64,000 nt of DNA from DAOTXN01 sp034435435. GTDB taxonomy: Bacteria; Chloroflexota; Anaerolineae; S140-20. Both the position numbers and the translations under genes were made by a program. Each line of letters opens with the position of its first letter. The first letter of the stretch is position 1. The stretch covers positions 6,666 to 70,665 of the forward strand of contig DAOTXN010000087.1 in NCBI GenBank assembly GCA_034435435.1, read 5' to 3'. A model generated the notes under the pieces. That model was not told the DNA's origin, searched no databases, and saw only the letters and a program-made list of their open reading frames with translations. This document shows positions 25,492-34,337 of this stretch, piece after piece.

Positions 25492-26661
25492 TCAATCGCC
25501 CGGCAACGGCAAGACGATGGTGAAGCGACTGCCTCCTTCGCGGCGACGCTCGGCCAGGATGCGCCCGCCGTGCATCTCGACCACGTGCTTGGCGATGGGC
25601 AACCCCAGCCCGACACCTTCAAACAGATGCCCGCCGCTAGATTCGACCCGGTCGAAAGGCTCGAACAAGCGCTCCAGGTGCTCTTCGGGGATGCCCACGC
25701 CAGGGTCGGCTATCTCGATGCACACATCCCCGTTGTGCTGAGTGACCAGCACTTGAATCTCCCCGCCTTCAGGGCTGAACTTGATGGCATTGTCCAATAA
25801 CGCCGTGATGGCCCGCCCCAGCCCTTCGACGTCGGCCTGCACCTGTGGCAATTTGGGCGCGATGTCTATCTTGAGCCGCAGGTCATGCTCGGCCGCTTTG
25901 TGTTGGACGTCGCCAACGGCCTTGGCCACTAGCTCGCCTATCATGACCGGTTCCAACTGGGGCGTGATCAACTCGAGTTCCTGTAAAAACAAGATGTTGT
26001 TAACCAAGTCTACAATCCGGCTCACATTGCGCTCGATGACAGGCGCCATGGCCACGGCCTGCTCAGGCGGGAGCGTGCCGGGGCGCATCAGTTGCAGATA
26101 GCCCTGAATAGACGTCAGGGGAGTGCGCAACTCGTGGGCGATGGTCGTCAAAAATTCCGACCGCCGGCGTTGTTGCTCGGCCAGACGATGGTATGCCTGG
26201 GCCAGCTCCAGATTCTTTTGGCGCAGGTCGGTGATGGTCATTTGGTCGGCGTCACGCAGGCGCGATGTGAGCTTGCGCATCACGGTCAGCGCCACCGTCG
26301 GATTCCGATCCAGCAGGCCGTTAAATGCCTGTTCGGACAGTTCGAGCAGCGTCGATGCTTCGAGCGTGTGCACCGACGCCGCGCGGGGCCGATTTTGGAT
26401 CAGCGCCATCTCGCCAAAGAATTCGCCCGCGCACTGATCGTGCAACACACGCGGTGCGCCGGCTTGGAAGTATTTGCTGAGTCGCACCCAGCCATCCAGA
26501 ATGACATACAGAGAATGCCCGATGGATCCTTCTTCAAAGATCACAGTATGGGCCGGGTAACGGACAACGCGCCCTACTTGGGCCAGATCCTCCAGCTCGG
26601 CCTGGCTCAAACCCGGAAAGGCGCGTTCGAGGGCTGCGACAATGCGCTGCTGATCCATCAT
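25492..26661 (-). CDS. Histidine kinase with N-terminal cyclic-nucleotide-binding domain
   Basis: A 389-residue soluble kinase. Residues about 10-125 form a cNMP/Crp-like domain (HTVIFEEGSIGHSLYVILDGWVRL and GEFFGEMALIQNRPRAASV, the phosphate-binding cassette). A short coiled coil leads to HisKA (about 160-230, phospho-acceptor in FLTTIAHELRTPLTSIQGYL) and HATPase_c (DNAIKFSPEGGEI, EIADPGVGIPEEH, FEGVGLGLPI). There is no receiver and no adjacent regulator, so it is an orphan. The cassette Arg that contacts the cyclic phosphate is present (RPRAAS), suggesting real nucleotide sensing. A -10 TATAAT lies about 40 bp before its start, with its own terminator behind. Confidence 0.9.
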   Translation of the reverse strand: MMDQQRIVAALERAFPGLSQAELEDLAQVGRVVRYPAHTVIFEEGSIGHSLYVILDGWVRLSKYFQAGAPRVLHDQCAGEFFGEMALIQNRPRAASVHTLEASTLLELSEQAFNGLLDRNPTVALTVMRKLTSRLRDADQMTITDLRQKNLELAQAYHRLAEQQRRRSEFLTTIAHELRTPLTSIQGYLQLMRPGTLPPEQAVAMAPVIERNVSRIVDLVNNILFLQELELITPQLEPVMIGELVAKAVGDVQHKAAEHDLRLKIDIAPKLPQVQADVEGLGRAITALLDNAIKFSPEGGEIQVLVTQHNGDVCIEIADPGVGIPEEHLERLFEPFDRVESSGGHLFEGVGLGLPIAKHVVEMHGGRILAERRREGGSRFTIVLPLPGD

Positions 26662-26751
26662 TCCACCATTTGGCGCTCAAGTATTGCAGGTCAGTTTTTA
26701 TTATACTGTGCGCCGGTGGATGGGGCGTTACAGTCGGGTTACAGTCGTGTT

Positions 26752-27930
26752 TCACCACAACGACAGTTGGTGCGTCGGCAGTTGACCGTCCAAGAGGATG
26801 AACGGCGCAGCGCGGCGTGTGATGATGCCCAGGCGTCCCAAGTCGCGCAGATCGCGCAGGCGACCCTGCCGTCGGGCGCGCAAAATCCGTTCCACACCGA
26901 CCGGGCCGATGCCGGGTACACGCAATAGCTCGCGGCGCTCGGCTCGGTTGATCTCGACCGGGGCCTGGGTCAGGTAGCGACTCGCCCAGGCCAGCTTGGG
27001 GTCTTGATCCAACGGCAGGCGGTCCTGCGAGTCAAATAGGAACTCTTCGGCCCGAAAGCCGTAATCGCGCAACAAAAAGTCGCTCTGATACAGCCGCCGC
27101 TCGCGCAGCGCCGACTCGGGGGGGTGGTTTTCCAGTGGGGTGTCAATAACCGGGCTAAAGGCGCTAAAGTAGACTCGCGCCAGCCCGACCGTACGGCGCA
27201 GATAATCGGTCGTGCGCAACAGATCGCGGTCGCTCTCTCCGCCCGGCCCTACCACGAACTGCGTGGTCTGGCTGGGGCCGCTGCGGCGGGGGTTGCTCCA
27301 GCCGCCCGGCTCGCCGCCGCGCATTTGGCGGATCTGCTCCACGTAGCGCATGGGTTGCACCAGCTCTTCGACCAGTTGCTTGCGCGGAGCCAGTCGAGCC
27401 AGCGCAGCCGCCGTGGGGGCCTCTAAATTGACCGAAACCCGGTCGGCCAGTTGCATGGCCCGCTCCACCTGCGCAAACTGGGCGCCTGGCATGATTTTCA
27501 GATGGATGTAGCCGGAAAATTGAAAGCGGGTGCGCATGATTTCGGCGGTAGCGATGAGCCGGTCTTGCGTCGCCGCGCCTCCGCCGGCCACGCCTGAGCT
27601 GAGAAAGATGCCCTGCACAGCGCCGGCGCGATACAAGCGGTCGAACAACGCGGCCAACTCGGCGGGTTGAAAGGTGGCCCGCCGAAAATCGCGCCCGGCC
27701 CGAAAGGGACAATAATAACAATTGCGCTCACAGGCGCTGGTCAACAAGGTCTTGAGGATGGGGACGCGCTTGCCGCCGGGCAACGCCGCATAATGGATGG
27801 CGCCTTCCAGGTCGCGGGGCGCTGTCGAGGCAGACACGGCCAAGCCGCCCGGCCCGACCTCTTCTGCCGGCTCATAGCGCGTGCACGAGGCCAATTGCTT
27901 GAGTTTTTCCAACGCGCCGCCATCGCTCAT
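26752..27930 (-). CDS. Radical SAM protein of the putative DNA modification/repair type
   Basis: A 392-residue radical SAM enzyme. The cluster motif is TSACERNCYYCPF (C-x3-C-x2-C), followed by an AdoMet barrel (GIFLSSGVAGGG, IHLKIMPG, ADRVSVNLEAPT). The C-terminal region has helix-hairpin-helix motifs (RRELLRVPGIGPVGVERILRAR and LGRLGIITRRAAPFI), which bind DNA non-specifically. This layout matches the family named putative DNA modification/repair radical SAM protein. The promoter carries a LexA-type box between -35 and -10, which supports a DNA damage role. Substrate and reaction are unknown. Confidence 0.85.
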   Translation of the reverse strand: MSDGGALEKLKQLASCTRYEPAEEVGPGGLAVSASTAPRDLEGAIHYAALPGGKRVPILKTLLTSACERNCYYCPFRAGRDFRRATFQPAELAALFDRLYRAGAVQGIFLSSGVAGGGAATQDRLIATAEIMRTRFQFSGYIHLKIMPGAQFAQVERAMQLADRVSVNLEAPTAAALARLAPRKQLVEELVQPMRYVEQIRQMRGGEPGGWSNPRRSGPSQTTQFVVGPGGESDRDLLRTTDYLRRTVGLARVYFSAFSPVIDTPLENHPPESALRERRLYQSDFLLRDYGFRAEEFLFDSQDRLPLDQDPKLAWASRYLTQAPVEINRAERRELLRVPGIGPVGVERILRARRQGRLRDLRDLGRLGIITRRAAPFILLDGQLPTHQLSLW

Positions 27931-27971
27931 GCGTCACCTCATAGGTGCGACGCCAAGTGCGCCGCACCACT

Positions 27972-28000
27972 ATTATACGAACAAACGTTCTGAATGTCAA
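27972..28000 (-). promoter_or_regulatory. Consensus promoter with a LexA (SOS) box in the spacer
   Basis: On the minus strand TTGACA (28000-27995), 17 bp, TATAAT (27977-27972): both hexamers are perfect. Within the spacer is GAAC-AAAC-GTTC (27979-27990), matching the Gram-positive type LexA box GAAC-RNRY-GTTC exactly. A bound repressor would cover the promoter of the radical SAM gene. Confidence 0.8.
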
Positions 28001-28102
28001 TATGTCGCCGCATTTGCCTTCCCGTGAATCAACGAATCGAATTCGGTAACCTCTATTCGTGAGCTAACGCGTGAGTAGCCGATAGGCGTGGGCTGTGGTA
28101 AA

Positions 28103-29644
28103 ATGGGTGGACAGCAGACGGTAGGCGAGGATGTGGACGTATTAAATCAAGTACGGGAGATGATTGAGCGCGAGGGGGGGCTGCCGGCGTGGGCAAAAAT
28201 CGTTGTCGGCGTGTCTGGCGGACCCGACTCGCTGTGCTTGCTGCACGTGATGGAGCGACTTGGCGCTGATTATGGCTGGTCTTTACACGTCGCCCACATG
28301 AACCACTGCCTGCGCGGCGGCGAGGCCGACGATGACATGGTGAGCGTGGCGTTGCTGGCGATGCAGCGCGGACTGCCGTGCACCATCGAGGTGGTCGACG
28401 TAGGGGGTGTAGCGCAACGCCGGCGCCTTTCAGTGGAAGAGGCCGCGCGCCAGGTGCGCTATGGTTTTTTGCTGGATACGGCCCGGCGTATCGGGGCCGC
28501 CGTCGTCGCCGTGGGGCACAACGCCGATGACCAAAGCGAAACCGTCTTGATGCACTTTTTGCGCGGGACGGGTCTAGCCGGGCTGCGGGGCATGTTGTCC
28601 AACACCGACCTTGCGAGCTTGCACACTGTGTCAGAACGCGGCCTGACTGCCGCGCTCGGCCCTCCCATCAGGTTGGTGCGACCCTTGCTGCACGTGACCC
28701 GCGCCGAGATTGAGCAATACTGTCAAGCCCACGGCCTTGCGCCGCGCGCCGACCGCTCCAACCTGGATACTGCACTCCTGAGAAACCGCTTGCGGCACGA
28801 GCTTTTGCCATTGCTCGAAACTTACAATCCCAACATCCGAGAATTGTTGCGGCGCACGGCGGCAGTGGCGGCGGCCGATTACGATTTGATCGCTGCCGTT
28901 CGGCAAACCGCCTGGTCACAGGTGGTGCAGACACAAGACACGCAGGCTGTCGTGTTCCGACGCGCCGATTGGTGTAAGTTACCGCTGGCGCTGCAACGAT
29001 CCACGCTGCGCGAAGCTACCTATCAGTTGCGTCCGCACCTGCGCGACGTAGACTTTGTGCACCTCGAACAGGCAATTGACGTGGCCGTGCGCGGCCCCAC
29101 CGGCGCCCAGGCCACTCTGCCCGGCGGGTTATGTCTGACCGTGGGCTACCAAACCCTGCGCCTGGCGGGCAAGGAGGTGCATGCGCCCAGGCCCGACTGG
29201 CCTTTGTTGTGGAGCGACGAGCCGCTGCCTGTAACGCTCCCTGGCCAGACACGGCTCCCCGACAGCGGGTGGCGACTGGAGATTCGTTGGTGGAACGGGC
29301 CCAAAGAGGTCGCACTGCACAACGCCGACTGCTGGTCGGCCTATTTCGATGCGGATCGACTGGGAACGTCGCTTGCTTTGCGCTCGAGACAACCCGGCGA
29401 CCGCTTCCAACCCCTGGGTATAAACGGGCAGACAAAAGTGGCTGACTGGATGATCAATGCAAAAATTCCGCGCCGCTGGCGCGCGCACATTCCATTATTG
29501 ATTCACCACCCGCCTGTAGATACAGGGAGGGAACAAATCGCGTGGATCGTTGGCTGGCGCATCGATGCACGCGTTCGAGTCACGTCCGACACTCAACGCA
29601 TCGTTCACTGTGTTTTTCGAGAGGCCGATGAAACCTCGCGTTAA
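28103..29644 (+). CDS. tilS: tRNA(Ile)-lysidine synthase
   Basis: About 513 residues. It converts C34 of tRNA-Ile(CAU) to lysidine so that AUA is read as Ile. The PP-loop is VVGVSGGPDSLCLLHVM, then the conserved VAHMNHCLRG, SVEEAARQVRYGFL and AVGHNADDQSETVLMHFLRG. A C-terminal TilS domain is seen in RSRQPGDRFQPLGINGQTKVADWMINAKIPRRWR. The start is uncertain: GTG 28088, ATG 28103 or GTG 28133; the last fits the family N-terminus best. It overlaps the ModE-like gene by 17 bp and begins a run of plus-strand regulatory genes. Confidence 0.93.
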   Translation: MGGQQTVGEDVDVLNQVREMIEREGGLPAWAKIVVGVSGGPDSLCLLHVMERLGADYGWSLHVAHMNHCLRGGEADDDMVSVALLAMQRGLPCTIEVVDVGGVAQRRRLSVEEAARQVRYGFLLDTARRIGAAVVAVGHNADDQSETVLMHFLRGTGLAGLRGMLSNTDLASLHTVSERGLTAALGPPIRLVRPLLHVTRAEIEQYCQAHGLAPRADRSNLDTALLRNRLRHELLPLLETYNPNIRELLRRTAAVAAADYDLIAAVRQTAWSQVVQTQDTQAVVFRRADWCKLPLALQRSTLREATYQLRPHLRDVDFVHLEQAIDVAVRGPTGAQATLPGGLCLTVGYQTLRLAGKEVHAPRPDWPLLWSDEPLPVTLPGQTRLPDSGWRLEIRWWNGPKEVALHNADCWSAYFDADRLGTSLALRSRQPGDRFQPLGINGQTKVADWMINAKIPRRWRAHIPLLIHHPPVDTGREQIAWIVGWRIDARVRVTSDTQRIVHCVFREADETSR

Positions 29645-29966
29645 CTTGTGGATCGAAATCGACGATCAGGTCGTGCTCAGTCGCTGGCGCATTGACTTGT
29701 TGATGGCCGTCGCCGAGACCGGCTCGATCACGGGCGCCGCCGAACGGCTGGGAGTGCCCTATCGTCGGGCCTGGGAGAAAATTCACGAAATGGAAGAACG
29801 GCTCGGCGCGGTCCTGCTCGACACACAAACCGGTGGATCGGGAGGCGGCGGCGCACGCTTGACGCCCGCCGCCCAGGATTATATCGCCCGTTTTTGCCGC
29901 TTTAGCGCAGGCATCGATCGCTACGTGCAGCAACACTTTCAGGAAGCGTTTGAAAAAGAGCAGTAA
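29628..29966 (+). CDS. ModE-type winged-helix regulator, DNA-binding domain only
   Basis: A 112-residue LysR/ModE-type HTH: LLMAVAETGSITGAAERLGVPYRRAW, then the wing LLDTQTGGSGGGGARLTPAAQDYI, the Gly-rich loop being typical of ModE. The molybdate-binding (TOBE) domains are absent, so it either answers to another signal or works with a partner. A tungsto-enzyme is encoded 23 kb away, which gives a possible but unproven link. ATG 29628 lies inside the end of tilS, with GAGG before it. The next gene starts 4 bp after its stop. Confidence 0.8.
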   Translation: MKPRVNLWIEIDDQVVLSRWRIDLLMAVAETGSITGAAERLGVPYRRAWEKIHEMEERLGAVLLDTQTGGSGGGGARLTPAAQDYIARFCRFSAGIDRYVQQHFQEAFEKEQ

Positions 29967-29970
29967 CCGC

Positions 29971-31332
29971 ATGGCAGAGTATGGCGAACCGTTGAGCGAA
30001 CGCGAAATTGAGGTCCTGGTGCTGGTGGCGACGGGTGCGACCAACCGGCAGATTGCACATCGGTTGGTGGTCAGCGTCAACACCGTCAAAGTTCACCTGC
30101 GCAATGTTTTCACCAAGCTGGGCGTCGAATCGCGCACCGAAGCGACGCTCATTGCGATACAGCAGGGCCTGGTTGAGGTGCCGGTCACAGAAACTGAAAC
30201 GCCGCAAGTCCTTATGCTCTCGGATGAACCCTTACCGGCTGTGGACGAGCATCGCTCTACGGAACACTCGCAAGAGCGACTCTTGACGCTGCCTTGGCCC
30301 AAGCGCTTGGCCCTGGTCGCCAGTTTGGTGCTGGTTGTCCTGATCAGCGTCGTGACATGGCCCCGCTCGCAAACGACCGCCGGCAGCAGAAGCGCCGAGT
30401 GGGATAATCCGGTGAACGGTCAGGGCAACATCGGCATAGGTGGGGATAGCATCGGTTGGAACGCCTTGGCGCCGATGACGGTGGCCCGCTCGCGCTTTGC
30501 CCTGGTTGTCGCGCCTGATGGACGGCTGTATGCGATTGGCGGTGAGACCAACGGCGGCATCACCGGGTCAATGGAACGTTACGACCCGTTAACGGACCAG
30601 TGGACACCTTTAACTGCCAGTAAACCCACGCGCGTATCCAACATCAGCGCAGCGGTATTGGGCGAGCGGATATTTGTGCCCGGTGGGTTGACGGCCGATA
30701 GAGAACCTACGGCCATCGTCGAAGCATACAGCTTGACAGATCAGAGTTGGAAACGGGTCGCTCCACTGCCCCGGCCACTCTCCAGTTACGCCTTGTCCAC
30801 GTTCGACGGAAAACTCTATGTGTTCGGGGGTAAAGACAGCCAGGGGGCGATCAATGCGACGTTTATTTACGATCCTCAAGTGGATCGGTGGCGAGAAGGC
30901 AGAGCTATGCCCACTCAGCGGGCCTATGCAGCAGCAGCCACGATAGGCGCGTACATTTTTGTCGTCGGCGGGTACGATGGTCAGCGCGAACAATCCACCT
31001 GCCAGGTGTATAGCCCCAATCAGGAGACGTGGGAGAGCTGCGAGCCGCTCATTCTGGGACGGGGAGGATTGGGCCTAGCCAGCGTAGCGAACCGGCTGTA
31101 CATCGTGGGTGGGGGATGGTCCAATTATTTGGGTTTTAGCGAGGAATTCGATCCCGCCCATAATAACCGAAAGTTCTTTGAAACCCCGGTGCGTCGAGAA
31201 TGGCACAATTTTGGCATTGCTTCACTGCCCCACAAATTCTACGTGGCTGGCGGGTGGAACGGCGACTATTTGAACGGCGTGTGGGAATATGTGGTGCTAT
31301 CACACCAGATATTTGTTCCTTTCACCGAATAA
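29971..31332 (+). CDS. Membrane-spanning LuxR-type HTH protein with a Kelch beta-propeller
   Basis: A 453-residue protein with an unusual plan. Residues 1-65 are a LuxR/GerE HTH (LSEREIEVLVLVATGATNRQIAHRL and NTVKVHLRNVFTKLGV). A charged linker leads to one transmembrane helix (111-130). The outside part (about 150-450) contains five or six Kelch repeats (RLYAIGGETNGG, LYVFGGKDSQG, IFVVGGYDG, LYIVGGGWSN, FYVAGGWNGDY). By topology the HTH is cytoplasmic and the propeller extracytoplasmic, as in ToxR/CadC-type one-component sensors. It starts 4 bp after the ModE-like gene and ends 3 bp before a kinase gene, so it belongs to that signalling operon. Confidence 0.85.
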   Translation: MAEYGEPLSEREIEVLVLVATGATNRQIAHRLVVSVNTVKVHLRNVFTKLGVESRTEATLIAIQQGLVEVPVTETETPQVLMLSDEPLPAVDEHRSTEHSQERLLTLPWPKRLALVASLVLVVLISVVTWPRSQTTAGSRSAEWDNPVNGQGNIGIGGDSIGWNALAPMTVARSRFALVVAPDGRLYAIGGETNGGITGSMERYDPLTDQWTPLTASKPTRVSNISAAVLGERIFVPGGLTADREPTAIVEAYSLTDQSWKRVAPLPRPLSSYALSTFDGKLYVFGGKDSQGAINATFIYDPQVDRWREGRAMPTQRAYAAAATIGAYIFVVGGYDGQREQSTCQVYSPNQETWESCEPLILGRGGLGLASVANRLYIVGGGWSNYLGFSEEFDPAHNNRKFFETPVRREWHNFGIASLPHKFYVAGGWNGDYLNGVWEYVVLSHQIFVPFTE

Positions 31333-31335
31333 CTC

Positions 31336-32757
31336 ATGATCCGGGAATTCTTCACAGCCAATGAGACAGTGCTCTGGTTTGTTTATGGGCAGGTCTATTT
31401 TATCCTGGCCCTCTCGATCATCCTGCGCGCGCAACCCCAGAGCAGGCTAGAGATGGCCCGCACGCTCCCCCTCTTGGCGGCTTTTGGCCTCTCACAGGCG
31501 CTGGTCAATTGGGGAGACGTGTTCATCCCCATTCAGGGCAGTTATGTCCCGGCCTCTCTCCTCACACACATGCGCGTGCTCCAGGTGCTACTCCTGGGCC
31601 TTTCTTTCGCCTTCCTGTTTGCTTTTGGGTTGCAATTGGTGTGGCCCCGTCATCGCAATCCAAAATGGGCCCGCCTGCTCCCGCTTGCCATCTATTTAGT
31701 GTGGGGGAGCACCACGGCGATCATCTGGCTGCTTCATCTAGCCCCTCCAGAGGACATCATCCCTACAGCCGACGTGATTAGCCGTTATGTCCTCGCTTTA
31801 CCCGGCGGGCTGTTAGCGGCAGCCGGGTTGCGGCGACAGGCCTTGGGAGCAATTGGCGCGATGGAAGTGCCGACCATTATCTCCTTTATGCGCGCGGCCG
31901 GGGTGGCGTTGGTGGCGTATGCGTTTCTGGCTGGTCTATTGGGCCCCTCGGCGCCTTTTTTCCCGGCTCACCACCTCAATCAAGAGATCATTCAGGACTG
32001 GCTAGGCGTCCCGGTGGCGCTCTTTCGCGCCTTGGTCGGGCTGGTGTTGACCTATTCGATCTTGCAGGCGCTGCAAGTCTTTCAAGTCGAGACGAACCAG
32101 TGGATCGAAGCCATGGAACGCGCTCAGGCCTTGGCTGCCGACCGGGAGCGCATCGGTCGGGAATTACACGACGGCACCATTCAGTCTATCTATGCCGCCG
32201 GATTGATCCTGGAAGACGTTCGACACACCATGGGAAGTGAACCGGTGCGGGCCCGGGTGCAACTGGACCGCGTGATGGACAGTTTGAACCGTACTATCCA
32301 GGACATTCGCAGCTACATCTTTGACTTGCGCCGGGGAGACGCTTTGGAAGACCTGGAGGAGAGTCTAAAAAGGTTGATTAAAGACTTTCGTATCAATACC
32401 TTGATCGACGTAGATTTTACAGTAGAGGGCAAAAAGGCCCAACCTATCGAAATAGATCGCGCCCAAAACCTGTACCAGATTGCTCGCGAGGCGCTGACTA
32501 ACGTCGCCCGCCACGCTCAAGCCCACCACGTCGACGTGCGACTGCGTTACGGCGAGCGCCAGTTAACGCTGCGCATCGCCGACGACGGTGTGGGCTTTTC
32601 CAATTCAGGCGCTAACGGCGCCGGCCGGGGGTTGAAAAACATGCGCGAACGTGCCCAGTTATTAGAAGGCGCACTGGTCGTCGAGGGCGCACCTAACGAG
32701 GGAGTCACCGTTGTCCTGACCATGCCGTATGGGATTTGGCCCAAAGAGATGCTATAA
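31336..32757 (+). CDS. DesK/NarX-type histidine kinase with multi-helix membrane sensor
   Basis: A 473-residue kinase. The first 250 residues hold about eight hydrophobic helices, then HisKA_3 (phospho-His in RIGRELHDGTIQSIYAAG) and HATPase_c (QIAREALTNVARHA, IADDGVGF, GRGLKNMRERA). The membrane part shares motifs with the kinases at 49.8-52 kb and 52.9-54.4 kb: an early YG...F segment, AFGLSQALVNWGDV, RYVLALPGGLLAAAGL and GVPVALFRALVG. Its cognate regulator is encoded directly behind. The signal is unknown. The start ATG lies 3 bp after the Kelch gene stop. Confidence 0.9.
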   Translation: MIREFFTANETVLWFVYGQVYFILALSIILRAQPQSRLEMARTLPLLAAFGLSQALVNWGDVFIPIQGSYVPASLLTHMRVLQVLLLGLSFAFLFAFGLQLVWPRHRNPKWARLLPLAIYLVWGSTTAIIWLLHLAPPEDIIPTADVISRYVLALPGGLLAAAGLRRQALGAIGAMEVPTIISFMRAAGVALVAYAFLAGLLGPSAPFFPAHHLNQEIIQDWLGVPVALFRALVGLVLTYSILQALQVFQVETNQWIEAMERAQALAADRERIGRELHDGTIQSIYAAGLILEDVRHTMGSEPVRARVQLDRVMDSLNRTIQDIRSYIFDLRRGDALEDLEESLKRLIKDFRINTLIDVDFTVEGKKAQPIEIDRAQNLYQIAREALTNVARHAQAHHVDVRLRYGERQLTLRIADDGVGFSNSGANGAGRGLKNMRERAQLLEGALVVEGAPNEGVTVVLTMPYGIWPKEML

Positions 32758-32816
32758 TAAGAGTGAACGCCCAGCCGAAAGCAACGCTGGGAAAGCAGAC
32801 GGAGTCAGGAAGGCTC

Positions 32817-33470
32817 ATGAAACAACTGCGCATCATTATTGTGGACGATCACGAAGTCGTCCGTTTGGGATTGCACACGCTGCTCGACCGCCATCCCAAC
32901 TTTTCCGTCATCGACGAGGCCGGCACCGCCCGAGAAGCCGTTGAAAAGACGCTGCACCATCTGCCGGACGTCGTAGTGATGGATGTGCGTCTGCATGGCG
33001 GCAGCGGCATCGATGCGTGCCGCGAGATCATGGCCGAGGCGCCGGAGGTCAAAGTGATCATTCTGACTTCTTATGCTGAGGATGAAATGCTATTCGACGC
33101 CATCTCGGCCGGAGCAGCTGGGTATGTGCTGAAACAGATCAATAACGACGAATTGGTGCGGTCGATCGAGGCAGTGGGGCGGGGTGAGGCGCTGCTTGAC
33201 CCCAGCCTGGTGCAAAAGGTCTTTACCCGCGTGCGCGAGGCCGCCCGCAAAGAAGAAGCCGCGGCCTTTTCCGAGCTGACCGAACAAGAATTGCGGGTGC
33301 TGGCCCAAGTGGCAGAGGGCAAAACCAATCGCGAGATCGCCAAGGCGCTCTTTTTGGGCGAGGGCACTGTGCGCAATTATGTCAGCAGCATTTTGAGCAA
33401 GCTCAATCTGACCAATCGGGCCGAAGCGGCCGCTTATGCCGTAGAGCACAGCTTGAAGGATTACCTGTAA
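32817..33470 (+). CDS. NarL/FixJ family response regulator
   Basis: A 217-residue regulator: receiver (IIIVDDHEVVRLGL, phospho-Asp in DVVVMDVRLHGGSG, Lys in YVLKQINNDE) and LuxR HTH (LTEQELRVLAQVAEGKTNREIAKALFLGEGTVRNYVSSI). It is the natural partner of the kinase 59 bp upstream. ATG 32817 has CAGGAAGG before it; an earlier in-frame start lies inside the kinase gene. Its target promoters cannot be read from the window. Confidence 0.93.
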   Translation: MKQLRIIIVDDHEVVRLGLHTLLDRHPNFSVIDEAGTAREAVEKTLHHLPDVVVMDVRLHGGSGIDACREIMAEAPEVKVIILTSYAEDEMLFDAISAGAAGYVLKQINNDELVRSIEAVGRGEALLDPSLVQKVFTRVREAARKEEAAAFSELTEQELRVLAQVAEGKTNREIAKALFLGEGTVRNYVSSILSKLNLTNRAEAAAYAVEHSLKDYL

Positions 33471-33492
33471 TCCGGGATGAAGAGGATCGACC

Positions 33493-34254
33493 ATGCAGAC
33501 GAAGATTGACCCGGACAGTGCCACACAACCGCCTGGCAGAGCCAGGAGTCGCTGCCCGCAGTGCGGCACACTGAGCGGCGACACGGTAGGCCAGGGGCGC
33601 AGCACATGTCACCAGTGCGGTTTTCGCTTCTGCCCCGAGTGCTACTATTACCGGCACAGCCTGCGCACCGACTTTTGCCTGGCCTGCGGCGCACAACTTG
33701 ACCTTGCAGACGAGCGTCGCCGGCCCGCGTTGCCGGGTTATCTCGATCAACACGTGGCCCGCTCGGTTTCGCTGATCAATCTGTGGTTTCTGGCCTGGCT
33801 CACCCTCACCATCAGCGGCGGGCCTTTATGGCTATATGCGGTGATGTGTGGGACGTTTTCCCTTTACTGGCTAGTCCATTTTTTGCGCTTCCGCCAGCGC
33901 ACCGGTCTGATCTATGCCTCGCGCTTTATCGGCGGCATTGGCCTGAGCGTGATTTTTACCATGATGGCGCTCATCGCACTGCAACTGTGGCTGATCCAGC
34001 CCCCGGTGCACTGGCAAAACATTGACCTGTGGGCGTTTGTCCTGGTGGCGATGCTGCTGGTGCCATTGGGCGTGCTGGGGCCGCCGGCGATCATGCAATC
34101 GCGCCTCGGCGCCCGCATTGCCGCCGAGGCCACCACGTTTGCCTTGCGCTGGGCCATGTTGGAGAAAATGCGCTATCGCGATACGTTGTTATTGCGTATC
34201 CCGCAGGTCAAGCACCTGCCCCCCATTGCGCAACACCAGCGGATCAAAACGTAA
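33493..34254 (+). CDS. Zinc-ribbon membrane protein of unknown function
   Basis: A 253-residue protein with a Cys-rich N-terminus (CPQCGTLSG, CHQCGFRFCPECYYYR, CLACGAQLD; about residues 20-68) that can hold two zinc ions, followed by four hydrophobic helices (about 95-205) and a basic tail. It lies 22 bp after the response regulator, on the same strand, and is probably the last gene of the operon. No family is recognised. Confidence 0.6.
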   Translation: MQTKIDPDSATQPPGRARSRCPQCGTLSGDTVGQGRSTCHQCGFRFCPECYYYRHSLRTDFCLACGAQLDLADERRRPALPGYLDQHVARSVSLINLWFLAWLTLTISGGPLWLYAVMCGTFSLYWLVHFLRFRQRTGLIYASRFIGGIGLSVIFTMMALIALQLWLIQPPVHWQNIDLWAFVLVAMLLVPLGVLGPPAIMQSRLGARIAAEATTFALRWAMLEKMRYRDTLLLRIPQVKHLPPIAQHQRIKT

Positions 34255-34337
34255 AATCAGGGTAGCCGCGTTGGGCTGGCGAATGAGCGCCGCCACGTCT
34301 ACGGGCAGTGTTTCGATCCCGCCGGTTCGACAATGGG

